From the NCBI RefSeq assembly GCF_004745825.1, contig NZ_SRLA01000002.1, positions 310,001-374,000 of the forward strand: 64,000 nt of DNA, given 5' to 3'. The position numbers and the translations under genes are program-made. The notes under the pieces were generated by a model. That model saw only the letters and a list, made by a program, of their open reading frames with translations, did not search any database and was not told the DNA's origin. The DNA comes from Hymenobacter fodinae (lineage in GTDB: Bacteria; Bacteroidota; Bacteroidia; Cytophagales; Hymenobacteraceae). Shown piece after piece: positions 28,220-36,571 of this stretch (position 1 is its first letter; every line of letters starts with the position of its first letter).

Positions 28220-29572
28220 TTAGAAGGAAGTGGGCAAATTGCCCTGGGCGCGCAGCAAATCAACTTTGCTGCTGAGTACCTGGAAAAGGGCGCTGTAATA
28301 GTTGAGCTGGGCCGTGCGCAGCGTAGTCTGGGCCACAATCACGTCGAGATAGGTCTTGATGCCTTCCCGGTACTGCAAGTCCACCACCGAGTACACTTCT
28401 TTCGACAAGGCGAGGTTGCGCTGCCCAATGAGGTAGTCGGTGTAATAGCCTTTGTAGGTAGATAGCGCCTGCTCAAACTCGGTGTTGATGCGGTTACGCG
28501 CGGCAATGATATCCTGGTCGATGCGCTGATCGAGGAGGCGTACGCGCCGCAGGTTCTGGAGGCGCCGGGTGCCCTGAAAAATGGGCAAGCTCAGCTGCAG
28601 GCCCGCGTAGGAGTTGGGGAAACGCTGGCTATACAGGTCGCGGAAGTTGTTGTTCTGGAATACCGCATTGTAGTTGCCAAACGCCGAGAGCGAAGGCAGA
28701 AACCCGTAGCGGTAGTAGCTGATCTGGGCCTCCTGCAGCACTTTCTGAGTTTGCAGTTGCTGCAGCTCAATGCGGTTGGTGGGGTCGAGGGCCACCGTAG
28801 TATCCAAAATGGCCTCGCGCATCAACTTCAAGGTGTCGTACTGTAAAGTCATGGGCTGGTTGCCCGCTACACCCATCAGTTCCTTCAGGTACGCCGACTT
28901 GGCTTTGATGGCCTCAATGGCCTGCTTGCGCGCTGCCACGGAGTTGTTCAGTAGAATTTCGGCCTGCTTATAATCGGTTTTGTCCACGATGCCGGCATCG
29001 TAGCGGGCTTTGGCATCCTTCAGGCTACGCTGCAGCCGCACAATGTCCTCATTTAGCACATCGAGCTGGCGCTGGGAGAGCAGTACGTCGTAGAAGGCCT
29101 TGCTCACGTCGCTCACCACATCAATGCGCACCCCGATAGTGTTCTGCTGGTAAAACTGCCGCGAGGGGCGGGCACTGCGCAGAGCCAGGAGCACATCGTT
29201 ATTATAGAGAGCCTGGGTGCCAGCTAGGCCTACGGTAGAGGTGTTCTTAAGACCAATTTGCCGGGGTACGCTCACGCCTTCCGCATTCGGAAACACGGTG
29301 TAAGGCAACTGAAAATAATGTTGGCCGGTGGCGTTGAGGTTGATTTGCGGAAGCCAGGCGGCCAGACCAATGCGGATGTTGGCTTCGTTGGTTTCCTCAT
29401 CAATGCGGGCCTGCCGCAATACGGGTTGATTTTGCAGGGCAACTTGCAAGCACTGCTCCAGCGTAAGCTGGCCATTGGGGGGAGGAGGGGCCGTAGGCTG
29501 TGCCCACGACCAGGCTGGGGCTAACAGAAGTAGACCCAGCAGTAGCCGAAGCGCCCGTTTCATATGTTTCAT
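28220..29572 (-). CDS. TolC-family outer-membrane channel
   Basis: The protein has 450 residues with a signal peptide ending at SWAQ and two outer-membrane efflux protein repeats: LTLEQCLQVALQNQP at the start of the first, and GLQLSLPIFQG with long coiled-coil helices in the second. Trimeric members form the exit duct of tripartite pumps. It is the first gene of the operon TolC, adaptor, pump, with 25 bases to the adaptor. Two nearby ATG codons (29572, 29563) are both possible starts. No regulator gene lies beside the operon. Confidence 0.93.
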   Translation of the reverse strand: MKHMKRALRLLLGLLLLAPAWSWAQPTAPPPPNGQLTLEQCLQVALQNQPVLRQARIDEETNEANIRIGLAAWLPQINLNATGQHYFQLPYTVFPNAEGVSVPRQIGLKNTSTVGLAGTQALYNNDVLLALRSARPSRQFYQQNTIGVRIDVVSDVSKAFYDVLLSQRQLDVLNEDIVRLQRSLKDAKARYDAGIVDKTDYKQAEILLNNSVAARKQAIEAIKAKSAYLKELMGVAGNQPMTLQYDTLKLMREAILDTTVALDPTNRIELQQLQTQKVLQEAQISYYRYGFLPSLSAFGNYNAVFQNNNFRDLYSQRFPNSYAGLQLSLPIFQGTRRLQNLRRVRLLDQRIDQDIIAARNRINTEFEQALSTYKGYYTDYLIGQRNLALSKEVYSVVDLQYREGIKTYLDVIVAQTTLRTAQLNYYSALFQVLSSKVDLLRAQGNLPTSF

Positions 29573-30119
29573 ATTCTAGTAAAAGCAGCTACTGCACTGC
29601 GTAGCTCAAATCTCGCTGGCCAACGCGTAGGCCAGTCCTCGTTCCAGACATCACGCGCAAGGACACTCTTACTGGCCCGCACGCTGCCCACAACCGTTAT
29701 TTTAATTTCAAAAACTTGCGCACCTCTTGATAGTCAGGTTAGTATCCGATTAAGCTTTTTTAGGACTGGATACTTCTCCTGGGTAGGATTACAAGGCTGG
29801 TAAACCAGCATCTTGCTAAAAGGTTATACCTGCATTAAAATGATTTTAACTAACAGCTGTATGTTTTCAGGATGCCACAGGGAGGGATACTGCCAGGTAG
29901 CAGAGTAAATAGTCGGAGGTGGTACAAGGCTTTGCCTAGCGTTCATGGCCCCTGGTATCTGCCTGTCGCCAAAGTGGCCTAGCTGACCGAAGCGCTGGAC
30001 ATAGCATAGCCAGGTCACTCGTGCTTCAGGTGTGGAAGCAGAGTTATTACACCGTCTTGTGTGCCCTTTGTCCTCACCCGACCCACTAGGAGAGGGGTGT
30101 GGGCAGCTCTATTACAGGC
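29573..30119. other. 547-base intergenic region upstream of the efflux operon
   Basis: I see no supported gene. It must contain the promoter of the efflux operon (nearest 150 bases) and the end of the PBP1C transcription unit. A stretch near 30070-30105 (CACCCGACCCACTAGGAGAGGGGTGTGGG) loosely resembles the CCCCTCC/GGAGGGG repeat at 43247 and may be a decayed copy. Short frames here on both strands lack family resemblance. Confidence 0.4.
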
Positions 30120-32456
30120 CTAGTCGAGCTCCGTCACCGTGATCAGTACATCGGTATTGCGACCGTGGTCATCGGCGCAGGAAATTTTCAGCGGACCGGG
30201 CGGCGGCTGAATGAACACGCGCTCGGTGGCGGTGGCGGCGCGCAGGAATTTGTCGTTGACATACCAGAACACTTGGCGCACCTCATTGTCGGTGGTGCAG
30301 GTGAGTAGCAGCTGCTGCTTGTCGTGGCGGTTGAGCACGTACTCGGTGTTGGCAGTGGGCGAAGTGATAGATGGCGCGCGCTCCTGCCCTCCACGCACCA
30401 GCTGGCATTGCGGGTTGTGGGGAGGCAGGCGGCGGTACGGAATGCCCTGTGCTTCCTTATAGGCCGCTACTTCTGGCAATAAATTAGGGTATAACTCACG
30501 CCGATACCCAGCGGCTGGCGCACAGGCCCGGCAGTAGGTGAAACTCCCATCTGCCGAAACCAACACTTCCCGCGTGTGCTGGCAGCGCTGCCCGTTGCTC
30601 ACGTTGGGCAGGAAGTAATCGATTACCTGATTTGGGCAATTTTCGCCCGGCACTAGGCCACTCTCGGCGCATACCAGCCGGAAGTCGAGCGCGGCCGGGG
30701 GCACAAACCAGTCGTTGGGTGAGTTGTAGGCTAGGGTATTAAACAGGTCAAAAAGCAAGGGCGTAGCCACGTCGGCACCCGTAAGCGCCGGGCTGCCCTG
30801 CCCGCTGAAATTGCCCACCCACACCCCAATGGTGTATTGCTTGTTGTAGCCAATGCTCCAGGCGTCGCGACGGCCGTAGCTGGTACCGGTTTTCCAGGCC
30901 ACTTTAGGCAGGCGCATGCTGCTGGCCGCGTTGATGGGCAGGTCGGGCCGCGTGAGTTGGCTCAGGATTTCGGTAACGAGAAATGCGGCGGAGGGTGAAA
31001 GAAGTTGTTGACCGGGCGTTTCATTTTGGTTTCCTCCTTTTCTGGAGAGGGAGGTTGAGGGCGAGACGAGTTGTAACCGCTCATATTGCCCCCCGTCAGC
31101 CAGCGTCACGTACAGGTTGGTCAGTTCCTCCAGGCTGGCCCCACAGCCGCCCAAAATGCTACTGAGCCCCAGCCGCGTACGGTTGCGCGTCACACTCTGG
31201 AAACCAGCCTGGTGGAGTTTATCGGTGAAGGTGGGCACGCCCAGCTGATTGAGCACACGTACCGCTGGGATATTAAGCGAGTAGGCCAGGGCGCGCTCCA
31301 GTGTCACTTCCCCGTTGCAGTGCTTATCGAAGTTCTCGGGGCGGTACCCCTGAAAGTTGGTGGGCACATCGGGCAGCAGTTGTTTGGGCGTAACTAGGCC
31401 TCTGTCCATAGCCAGCGCATACAAGAAGGGCTTGAGGGTACTGCCCGGCGAGCGGACGGCCAGCACGCCATCGTTCTGCCCCCGGCTGGCAAAGTCGCGG
31501 AAGTCGGCCGAGCCCACGTAGGCCTCTACCTGCCGGGTGCGGTTGTTCACAACCAGCACGGCCGCCTGCGTGATGCCCAGCTCATAGAGGCGGCGCACGT
31601 AGCCCAGGGTCAGGTCTTCGGCCTTGGCTTGCTTGCTGCGTTCTAGGCCACTCCGGATGATGGCCTGCCGGGGGTACTGCCGCACCAGCCGCCGCGAGAG
31701 ATGAGGTGCCAGGGCCGGAGCGGCGTGGCGCTGCACATCCAAGGGTTCCAGCAGGGCATCTGCCACGTCCTGTTTCGGAAACAAGCCCGCCTCGCCGAAG
31801 CGCCGGAGCCAGCGGTTGCGCTCCTGCAGCACGGCCGCATTGTTTTTGCCCAGCACCAAGCCCCTAGGCCTGTTCGGGATGATGGCCAGCGTGACGGTCT
31901 GGGCCAGAGAGAGGTAGTCGGGGGTTTGCTGGAAGTAGAGCAGCGCCACTGACTTGACGCCTTCCACGTTGCCGCCGTAGGGCACTAAGTTCAGGTAGAG
32001 CTGCAGAATTTCATCCTTGCTGTAATGCAGTTCTAGCTGTGTGGCTCGCAGCATTTCCAGCAGCTTATTACCAACAGTGCGCTCCTTGGGCTCCAGCAGT
32101 CGGGCCACCTGCATGGTGATGGTACTGGCCCCCGTGGTGCGGCCCGAGCCAAACAGGTTGCGCCCCGCTGCTTGCACCAGGGCTACGGGATTCACGCCCC
32201 AATGCCAACGGAACCACCGGTCTTCTTTTTCCAGAATGGCCTTGCGTAGCACCGGCGTAATCTCGCGCAGCTCGGTTTTCATCCGCCACTTCTGGGTGGG
32301 GTTGAGGTAGGCGTGCAGCACGGTGCCGTCAGCGGCCAGCACAATAGGCGAGTACTGCGGCGCGGCTGGCAGCGGAAACCACCAATCCAGGCCTAGCAAC
32401 AGCAGCAGCACGAGGCCTAGGGCCGCTAGGCCACGCGAAATGATACGCCGGTTCAT
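30120..32456 (-). CDS. pbpC: Penicillin-binding protein 1C
   Basis: The protein has 778 residues: one N-terminal helix (LAALGLVLLLLLGLDWWF), a glycosyltransferase family 51 domain (EKEDRWFRWHWGVNP, then TITMQVARLL), a transpeptidase domain with the active serine in SPGSTLKPF and KTGTSYGRRDAW, and a C-terminal PBP1C domain (about residues 690-778). PBP1C polymerises peptidoglycan in the periplasm. In many bacteria it is linked to an alpha-2-macroglobulin gene; here that gene is at 36572, after a protease and an inhibitor-like gene. The TAG stop overlaps GGCCTAG. Confidence 0.95.
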   Translation of the reverse strand: MNRRIISRGLAALGLVLLLLLGLDWWFPLPAAPQYSPIVLAADGTVLHAYLNPTQKWRMKTELREITPVLRKAILEKEDRWFRWHWGVNPVALVQAAGRNLFGSGRTTGASTITMQVARLLEPKERTVGNKLLEMLRATQLELHYSKDEILQLYLNLVPYGGNVEGVKSVALLYFQQTPDYLSLAQTVTLAIIPNRPRGLVLGKNNAAVLQERNRWLRRFGEAGLFPKQDVADALLEPLDVQRHAAPALAPHLSRRLVRQYPRQAIIRSGLERSKQAKAEDLTLGYVRRLYELGITQAAVLVVNNRTRQVEAYVGSADFRDFASRGQNDGVLAVRSPGSTLKPFLYALAMDRGLVTPKQLLPDVPTNFQGYRPENFDKHCNGEVTLERALAYSLNIPAVRVLNQLGVPTFTDKLHQAGFQSVTRNRTRLGLSSILGGCGASLEELTNLYVTLADGGQYERLQLVSPSTSLSRKGGNQNETPGQQLLSPSAAFLVTEILSQLTRPDLPINAASSMRLPKVAWKTGTSYGRRDAWSIGYNKQYTIGVWVGNFSGQGSPALTGADVATPLLFDLFNTLAYNSPNDWFVPPAALDFRLVCAESGLVPGENCPNQVIDYFLPNVSNGQRCQHTREVLVSADGSFTYCRACAPAAGYRRELYPNLLPEVAAYKEAQGIPYRRLPPHNPQCQLVRGGQERAPSITSPTANTEYVLNRHDKQQLLLTCTTDNEVRQVFWYVNDKFLRAATATERVFIQPPPGPLKISCADDHGRNTDVLITVTELD

Positions 32457-32810
32457 ACACTCAAATATACCGGCTACCTAATAACTGTGCTGCTCATCAA
32501 GCAAAGCAAAAATAACGAGCTACTCATGCCAGCGACTGTCAGGAGAGCAAATTGTTAGGCGAAGCTTTGTATTGCTTATATGGTAGTATTTAGCCTTTTA
32601 AGATAAAATTATTTCAATCAAACTCGTCAATAGTTAAAAATATTTCAAAAAGACAAAACCGCATTATGAAGACTATTCGTAGATATGCCCTGACAGTGCA
32701 GTGCCAGTATCAGCTGCCGTTGATTGCCTTCCGCAACTCAGTCAACGATACGTACGCCGCGCTGCGGTCATCCTTTCACCCTTACCCTCTCCTTATTCCA
32801 CAACCGCTAC
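32457..32810. other. Divergent promoter region of PBP1C and S8 protease
   Basis: The centre (32575-32665) is strongly AT-rich and probably carries both promoters. The right end contains an open frame at 32666-32821 of 51 codons whose stop overlaps the protease start codon; see the separate entry. Nothing else is recognised. Confidence 0.45.
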
Positions 32811-32821
32811 ATGAAACGTAA
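32666..32821 (+). CDS. Possible leader ORF overlapping the protease start
   Basis: ATG at 32666 opens a frame of 51 codons (MKTIRRYALTVQCQY...) that ends with TAA at 32819-32821, overlapping the ATG of the protease at 32811 in a different frame. It follows directly after the AT-rich promoter-like segment. It could be a translated leader that couples to protease translation, or a chance frame in the 5' untranslated region. No family is recognised. Confidence 0.25.
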   Translation: MKTIRRYALTVQCQYQLPLIAFRNSVNDTYAALRSSFHPYPLLIPQPLHET

Positions 32822-35561
32822 ACTTTTCCTCTCCCTCGTGCTGGCCGGTGCCAGCATCAGTGTATCGTTTGGGCAAGCTACCGTCGACCCCGAGTTGCGG
32901 GCGGCCTTGGCCACCAATCCTACGGCACAGGTAATCGTCACTTTCAAGGGCAATGGAGCTCCCGGCCTCACCCAGCGGAGCCTGTTGCAACGGCTTGGCA
33001 TTACGCGCGGCATTACCCTGCAGGCCCTACCCGTAGCCGGCGTTATTGCTACGGCGGCCCAGGTAAATGCGCTGGCGCAAAGCCCGGAGGTACGTTCCCT
33101 CTACATCAATAAGCGGCTGGAGTACTACAACTACGAAGACACGCACCTAACCGGCGTGAAGCGCCTGCGCACCGACCAGCAAATGACAGCCCGTAATGGC
33201 GGGATGCCGGTTTCGGGCAAGGGCGTTGGCGTACTTATCAACGACAGCGGCGTAGATGGCACGCACGAAGATTTAAAGTTTGGTACCCACCTCGTGCAAA
33301 ACACGCTCGGCTCCACCAATCTGAACTCCCTGAGCACCATGCTGCCCGTTACGTACCTGGAAGGAGTGCCGAACACGGATACTAACTCTGGCCACGGAAC
33401 GCACTGCGCTGGCACGGTAGGTGGCACGGGGGCCCGCTCGGGCGGGAAGTATGAAGGTGTAGCACCGGGCGCCTCGTTGCTGGGCTATGGCTCTGGTGGC
33501 GCGCTGTTGGTGCTCGATGCCATGGGCGGCTTCGACTATGCCCTTACCCATCAGTTTCAGTACAACATCCGGGTAATCAGTAATTCGTTTGGCAGCAGCG
33601 GCGACTTTGACCCCAACGACCCGCTGAACGTAGCTACCAAAAAGTGCTACGACCGCGGCATGGTGGTAGTGTTTGCCGCCGGCAACGAAGGTCCCGGGGC
33701 TGATACCCACAACCCCTACGCTATTGCCCCCTGGACCATTTCCGTAGGCGCTGGCGACCGAAACGGGCTGCTGGCAGAGTTTTCCTCGCGCGGTGTGCGG
33801 GGCGAGCAGGGCACCTTCACGGTAGATGGCGAAACCTGGACCTTTAAGAACGAGCCCGCAATTGTGGCACCCGGCGTTGATGTAATTTCTACTCGCGCTA
33901 TTGCACCAGTATCGTCGCTTGGCGCTCAACAAGACATTGAGGTGTTGCAGCCAGGCGAGGTTCCCTTCTATACTCACAGCAGCGGTACCTCCATGGCTAC
34001 TCCGCACGTAGCAGGTATTGTGGCCTTGTTGCTGGAAGCCAAACCCACGCTGAACCCGGCACAGATAAAAGAGATACTGCAAAAAACGGCTACCAATATG
34101 CCCGGCCGCGAGTCGTGGGAGGTAGGATCTGGCTACGTGAACGCCTATGCCGCCGTAGATATGGCCTTCCGCGCTTCTACCTATGGCTCTACCGTAAATG
34201 CCAGCCGCCGCTTCAACAGCAGCGTAGATGCCCGCACCACGGCCGTGCCCTTTACCATCAACTACAACCCCGCGCTGGCCGCTGGCAACCAGTTTACCTT
34301 CCCGGTAGGAGCCGGCACCAATAGCATAGAAGTTAAAATATCCTCCACGGGCCTGCTAGGGCAAACAGGTAACCTCACCAACCTGATTCTGGTTGACCCC
34401 AACGGCGTGGAATACCGCTCGGGTATTCCCGTCACCTTCACACTCTCCACCGACCGCAGCGTGGCGGTGGCCTCGCCCGTAGCCGGCACCTGGACGCTGA
34501 AAGTAGATGGCCTGCAGGGTGTGGCTCTGCCCGAAACCATCAGCGGTAATATTACCATGCTGACGGCCGCCGGCACCTCCAACCTTAACGACATCGTAGG
34601 CCACCCCGCAGAGGCTTCCATCAAGATGGCCGTTGCTAACCGCTTGGTAGATGGCCTGAGCAACGGCTTCCGCCCCGATGCCCCGCTCACCCGCATTCAG
34701 CTCGCCGACTATCTGCTCATGGGCCAGGGCATCCGGCAACTGCTTCCCTTCAGCAGTGCTCGCACGTTCACCGATGTATCTACGCCGGCTGAAATACTGC
34801 TAACCGAATCGGTAGTGGCCAAAGGAGCCGCCCTGCGCGACCGGTACAACGTGGCTGGCGGTGTAATGCAGCCCACGGCTACCGGCATCTTCTCCCCAAA
34901 TGGCCTAGTAAACCGCGCTTCCCTGGCTTACTCGCTGGTGCAGAGCCTGGGCTTCCAGGAGCAGGCGCTGGCCCGCAACAGCCAGCCCCTGACGGTGCAG
35001 GTAAATGGGCAAACCATTCCAGTAGATGATGCCGCCAACGTGCCGGCCGCCCTGAAGGGCTACGTCAGCATTGCGCTGGAGCTGAATCTGATCAATGCCT
35101 ACTACTCGCTCACCCAAGGCGCCTACGACCAGCAGCCCACGCTACACGCTACCTTCAAGCCAAACCAGAACGTGTCGCGCGCTGATTTTGCCGTCATCGT
35201 AAGCCGGACATTCCCGCAGTATGATGCCGTAACGCAACCCACTGCTGCGCGTGGCACTGCTAGCTCGGCTACTGCTGTTGCTACGCCATCTGCCGCAACG
35301 GTGCTGGCGCAAAGCACGGGCGCTTACCCCAACCCATTCAGCGGCGCTACTACCATCAGCTACCACCTAGCTCAGCCCGGCCCCGTTAGCGTAGAGGTAT
35401 ACAACACGCTCGGCCGCAAAGTGCAAACGCTGGTATCGGGGGTGGAAGCGGCTGGCAACCACCAAGTGCGGTTTGATGCCGCCAACCTGGCCCGCGGCAC
35501 TTACCTGTTCAAAGTAACGAGCGGTGCCGCCGTTACTACCCAACGTCTGGTGCTTCAATAA
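32811..35561 (+). CDS. Secreted S8 (subtilisin-like) protease with SLH-like modules and T9SS sorting domain
   Basis: I start at 32811 (MKRKLFLSLVLAGASISVSFGQ), which yields a signal peptide; the longer frame is in the leader. The 916 residues comprise: an I9-like propeptide (about 25-105); S8 catalytic domain with D145 (NDSGVDGTHED), H195 (SGHGTHCAG) and S394 (GTSMATPHVAG); a beta domain (about 455-590); three SLH-like units (about 598-805, with FRPDAPLTRIQLADYL, FTDV and FKPNQNVSRADFAVIV); and a type A T9SS C-terminal domain (839-916, YPNPFSG). The enzyme should be exported by type IX secretion and held on the surface or released. Confidence 0.92.
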   Translation: MKRKLFLSLVLAGASISVSFGQATVDPELRAALATNPTAQVIVTFKGNGAPGLTQRSLLQRLGITRGITLQALPVAGVIATAAQVNALAQSPEVRSLYINKRLEYYNYEDTHLTGVKRLRTDQQMTARNGGMPVSGKGVGVLINDSGVDGTHEDLKFGTHLVQNTLGSTNLNSLSTMLPVTYLEGVPNTDTNSGHGTHCAGTVGGTGARSGGKYEGVAPGASLLGYGSGGALLVLDAMGGFDYALTHQFQYNIRVISNSFGSSGDFDPNDPLNVATKKCYDRGMVVVFAAGNEGPGADTHNPYAIAPWTISVGAGDRNGLLAEFSSRGVRGEQGTFTVDGETWTFKNEPAIVAPGVDVISTRAIAPVSSLGAQQDIEVLQPGEVPFYTHSSGTSMATPHVAGIVALLLEAKPTLNPAQIKEILQKTATNMPGRESWEVGSGYVNAYAAVDMAFRASTYGSTVNASRRFNSSVDARTTAVPFTINYNPALAAGNQFTFPVGAGTNSIEVKISSTGLLGQTGNLTNLILVDPNGVEYRSGIPVTFTLSTDRSVAVASPVAGTWTLKVDGLQGVALPETISGNITMLTAAGTSNLNDIVGHPAEASIKMAVANRLVDGLSNGFRPDAPLTRIQLADYLLMGQGIRQLLPFSSARTFTDVSTPAEILLTESVVAKGAALRDRYNVAGGVMQPTATGIFSPNGLVNRASLAYSLVQSLGFQEQALARNSQPLTVQVNGQTIPVDDAANVPAALKGYVSIALELNLINAYYSLTQGAYDQQPTLHATFKPNQNVSRADFAVIVSRTFPQYDAVTQPTAARGTASSATAVATPSAATVLAQSTGAYPNPFSGATTISYHLAQPGPVSVEVYNTLGRKVQTLVSGVEAAGNHQVRFDAANLARGTYLFKVTSGAAVTTQRLVLQ

Positions 35562-35584
35562 GTCAAACTTACCTGGCAACAAAC

Positions 35585-35615
35585 AAAAGGCCCGCTCCAT
35601 AAAGCGGGCCTTTTT
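35585..35615. terminator. Rho-independent terminator after the S8 protease
   Basis: AAAAGGCCCGCT, six-base loop, AGCGGGCCTTTTT: a strong GC stem with flanking A and T tracts, able to stop the protease transcript and the convergent inhibitor-like gene. Confidence 0.93.
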
Positions 35616-35652
35616 CGTGGTAGGGGCCTAGGCCACTCGGGCTGGCTAGTGC

Positions 35653-36429
35653 TTATTTAGGTGGCTCGGGCACCTCCACCTCCAGCTCGAAGTCGCGCTT
35701 GGGTGGGGCTTCGTTGTTGGCGGCGTTGCGGTAGAGGAAGCGGAGCGTGGTTTTGCCGGGGTTCAGGGCCTGAAACTGAAACGTTACGTCCTCCTCACGG
35801 CCTGCTTTTACTTTCTTCTTGGGCTTTTTGCCAGCCTGGGCGGGCGGAGGCGTTATCAGCTGTATCACGTTATCGGCAATCGGCATCACCTCCCATTGGT
35901 ATTGTGAGCCTGCCGTATTATCAAGCCGAATAGCCAGTTGGTCGCCCTTGTTTACTTTCACCCGGCTATGGTTGCCGTACTCCGTAACGTTCACGTTTTT
36001 AGCTACGCCGGGCTTGTCGATGGTGACAAATACGTGGAAGAAGCCATTCAAGGTAGAATAGCTGGTGCCCGGCTGCGCCGACACCAAGGCCAGGTCTAAG
36101 CCACCCGTGCCTACTGCCTGAAAGTGAATCTCGAACGTTGCTGGCGCGCCCGGCACGCCGCTGCTGAGCCCTGGCAAGCTGTGCACAGTTGATACCGCCA
36201 ACTGCCCTGGGTACGCCTGCGTCAGGCGCCAACCAAACCGCGGCGAAATAGTTGGCAGCCGAATAATTAGTTGGTCGCCTACGTTCAGCTGCACCTGCTT
36301 GCCATTGTCATTGGCGTTGAGGGTTACAATGTCGGCCTGGGCGGGAGTAGAAAAACCAAGCCCGCCGCATACTAGGAGCAATACCGTCGCTAGGCGCAGA
36401 GTGAGGGAGAAATGAGATGCCAGTTTCAT
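35653..36429 (-). CDS. Secreted protein with two chagasin-like (I42) domains
   Basis: The start at 36429 gives a signal peptide (MKLASHFS to TPAQA). The mature 230 residues read as two copies of a chagasin-like beta domain. Copy 1: NVGDQLIIRLP, SPRFGWRL, then VGTGGLDLAL. Copy 2: NKGDQLAIRLDNTAGSQYQW, then LNPGKTTLRFLYRN and a final beta strand. In the I42 family three loops (NPTTG, GxGG, RPW) block papain-type protease active sites. Here the frame is recognisable but loop 1 and loop 3 are degenerate (NTAGSQ, YRNAA), so inhibition is inferred. A KKPKKKVK insert separates strands in copy 2. It is upstream of nothing on its strand except the terminator and follows the alpha-2-macroglobulin start region. 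Confidence 0.6.
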   Translation of the reverse strand: MKLASHFSLTLRLATVLLLVCGGLGFSTPAQADIVTLNANDNGKQVQLNVGDQLIIRLPTISPRFGWRLTQAYPGQLAVSTVHSLPGLSSGVPGAPATFEIHFQAVGTGGLDLALVSAQPGTSYSTLNGFFHVFVTIDKPGVAKNVNVTEYGNHSRVKVNKGDQLAIRLDNTAGSQYQWEVMPIADNVIQLITPPPAQAGKKPKKKVKAGREEDVTFQFQALNPGKTTLRFLYRNAANNEAPPKRDFELEVEVPEPPK

Positions 36430-36464
36430 AGCGCGGTGCTCGAAATAGTGTGTAAACAGCAACA

Positions 36465-36492
36465 CAGCCGGCTACTTAGAAAGCGCCGGCTG
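36465..36492 (-). terminator. Hairpin between alpha-2-macroglobulin and inhibitor-like genes
   Basis: CAGCCGGC, 12-base loop, GCCGGCTG: an exact 8-bp GC stem just upstream of the inhibitor-like start codon. It lacks a T tract and may attenuate read-through rather than terminate. Confidence 0.4.
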
Positions 36493-36518
36493 CGGTAGAA
36501 ATTCTACGGATGTGAGGG

Positions 36519-36540
36519 TAAAAAGCTGCAGTTGAGCTTT
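36519..36540 (-). terminator. Terminator of the alpha-2-macroglobulin gene
   Basis: On the minus strand AAAGCT, seven-base loop, AGCTTTTTA gives a short stem followed by Ts. A second hairpin (GACGCAA-ACTG-TTGCGTC, 36553-36570) lies between it and the stop codon. Confidence 0.55.
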
Positions 36541-36571
36541 GCAGGATGCAGTGACGCAAACTGTTGCGTCT

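Noticed and set aside
33273-34082. Minus-strand open frame of 269 codons in the S8 protease
   Set aside because: It is antisense to the catalytic domain, which carries intact D, H and S active-site motifs; no resemblance to any protein.
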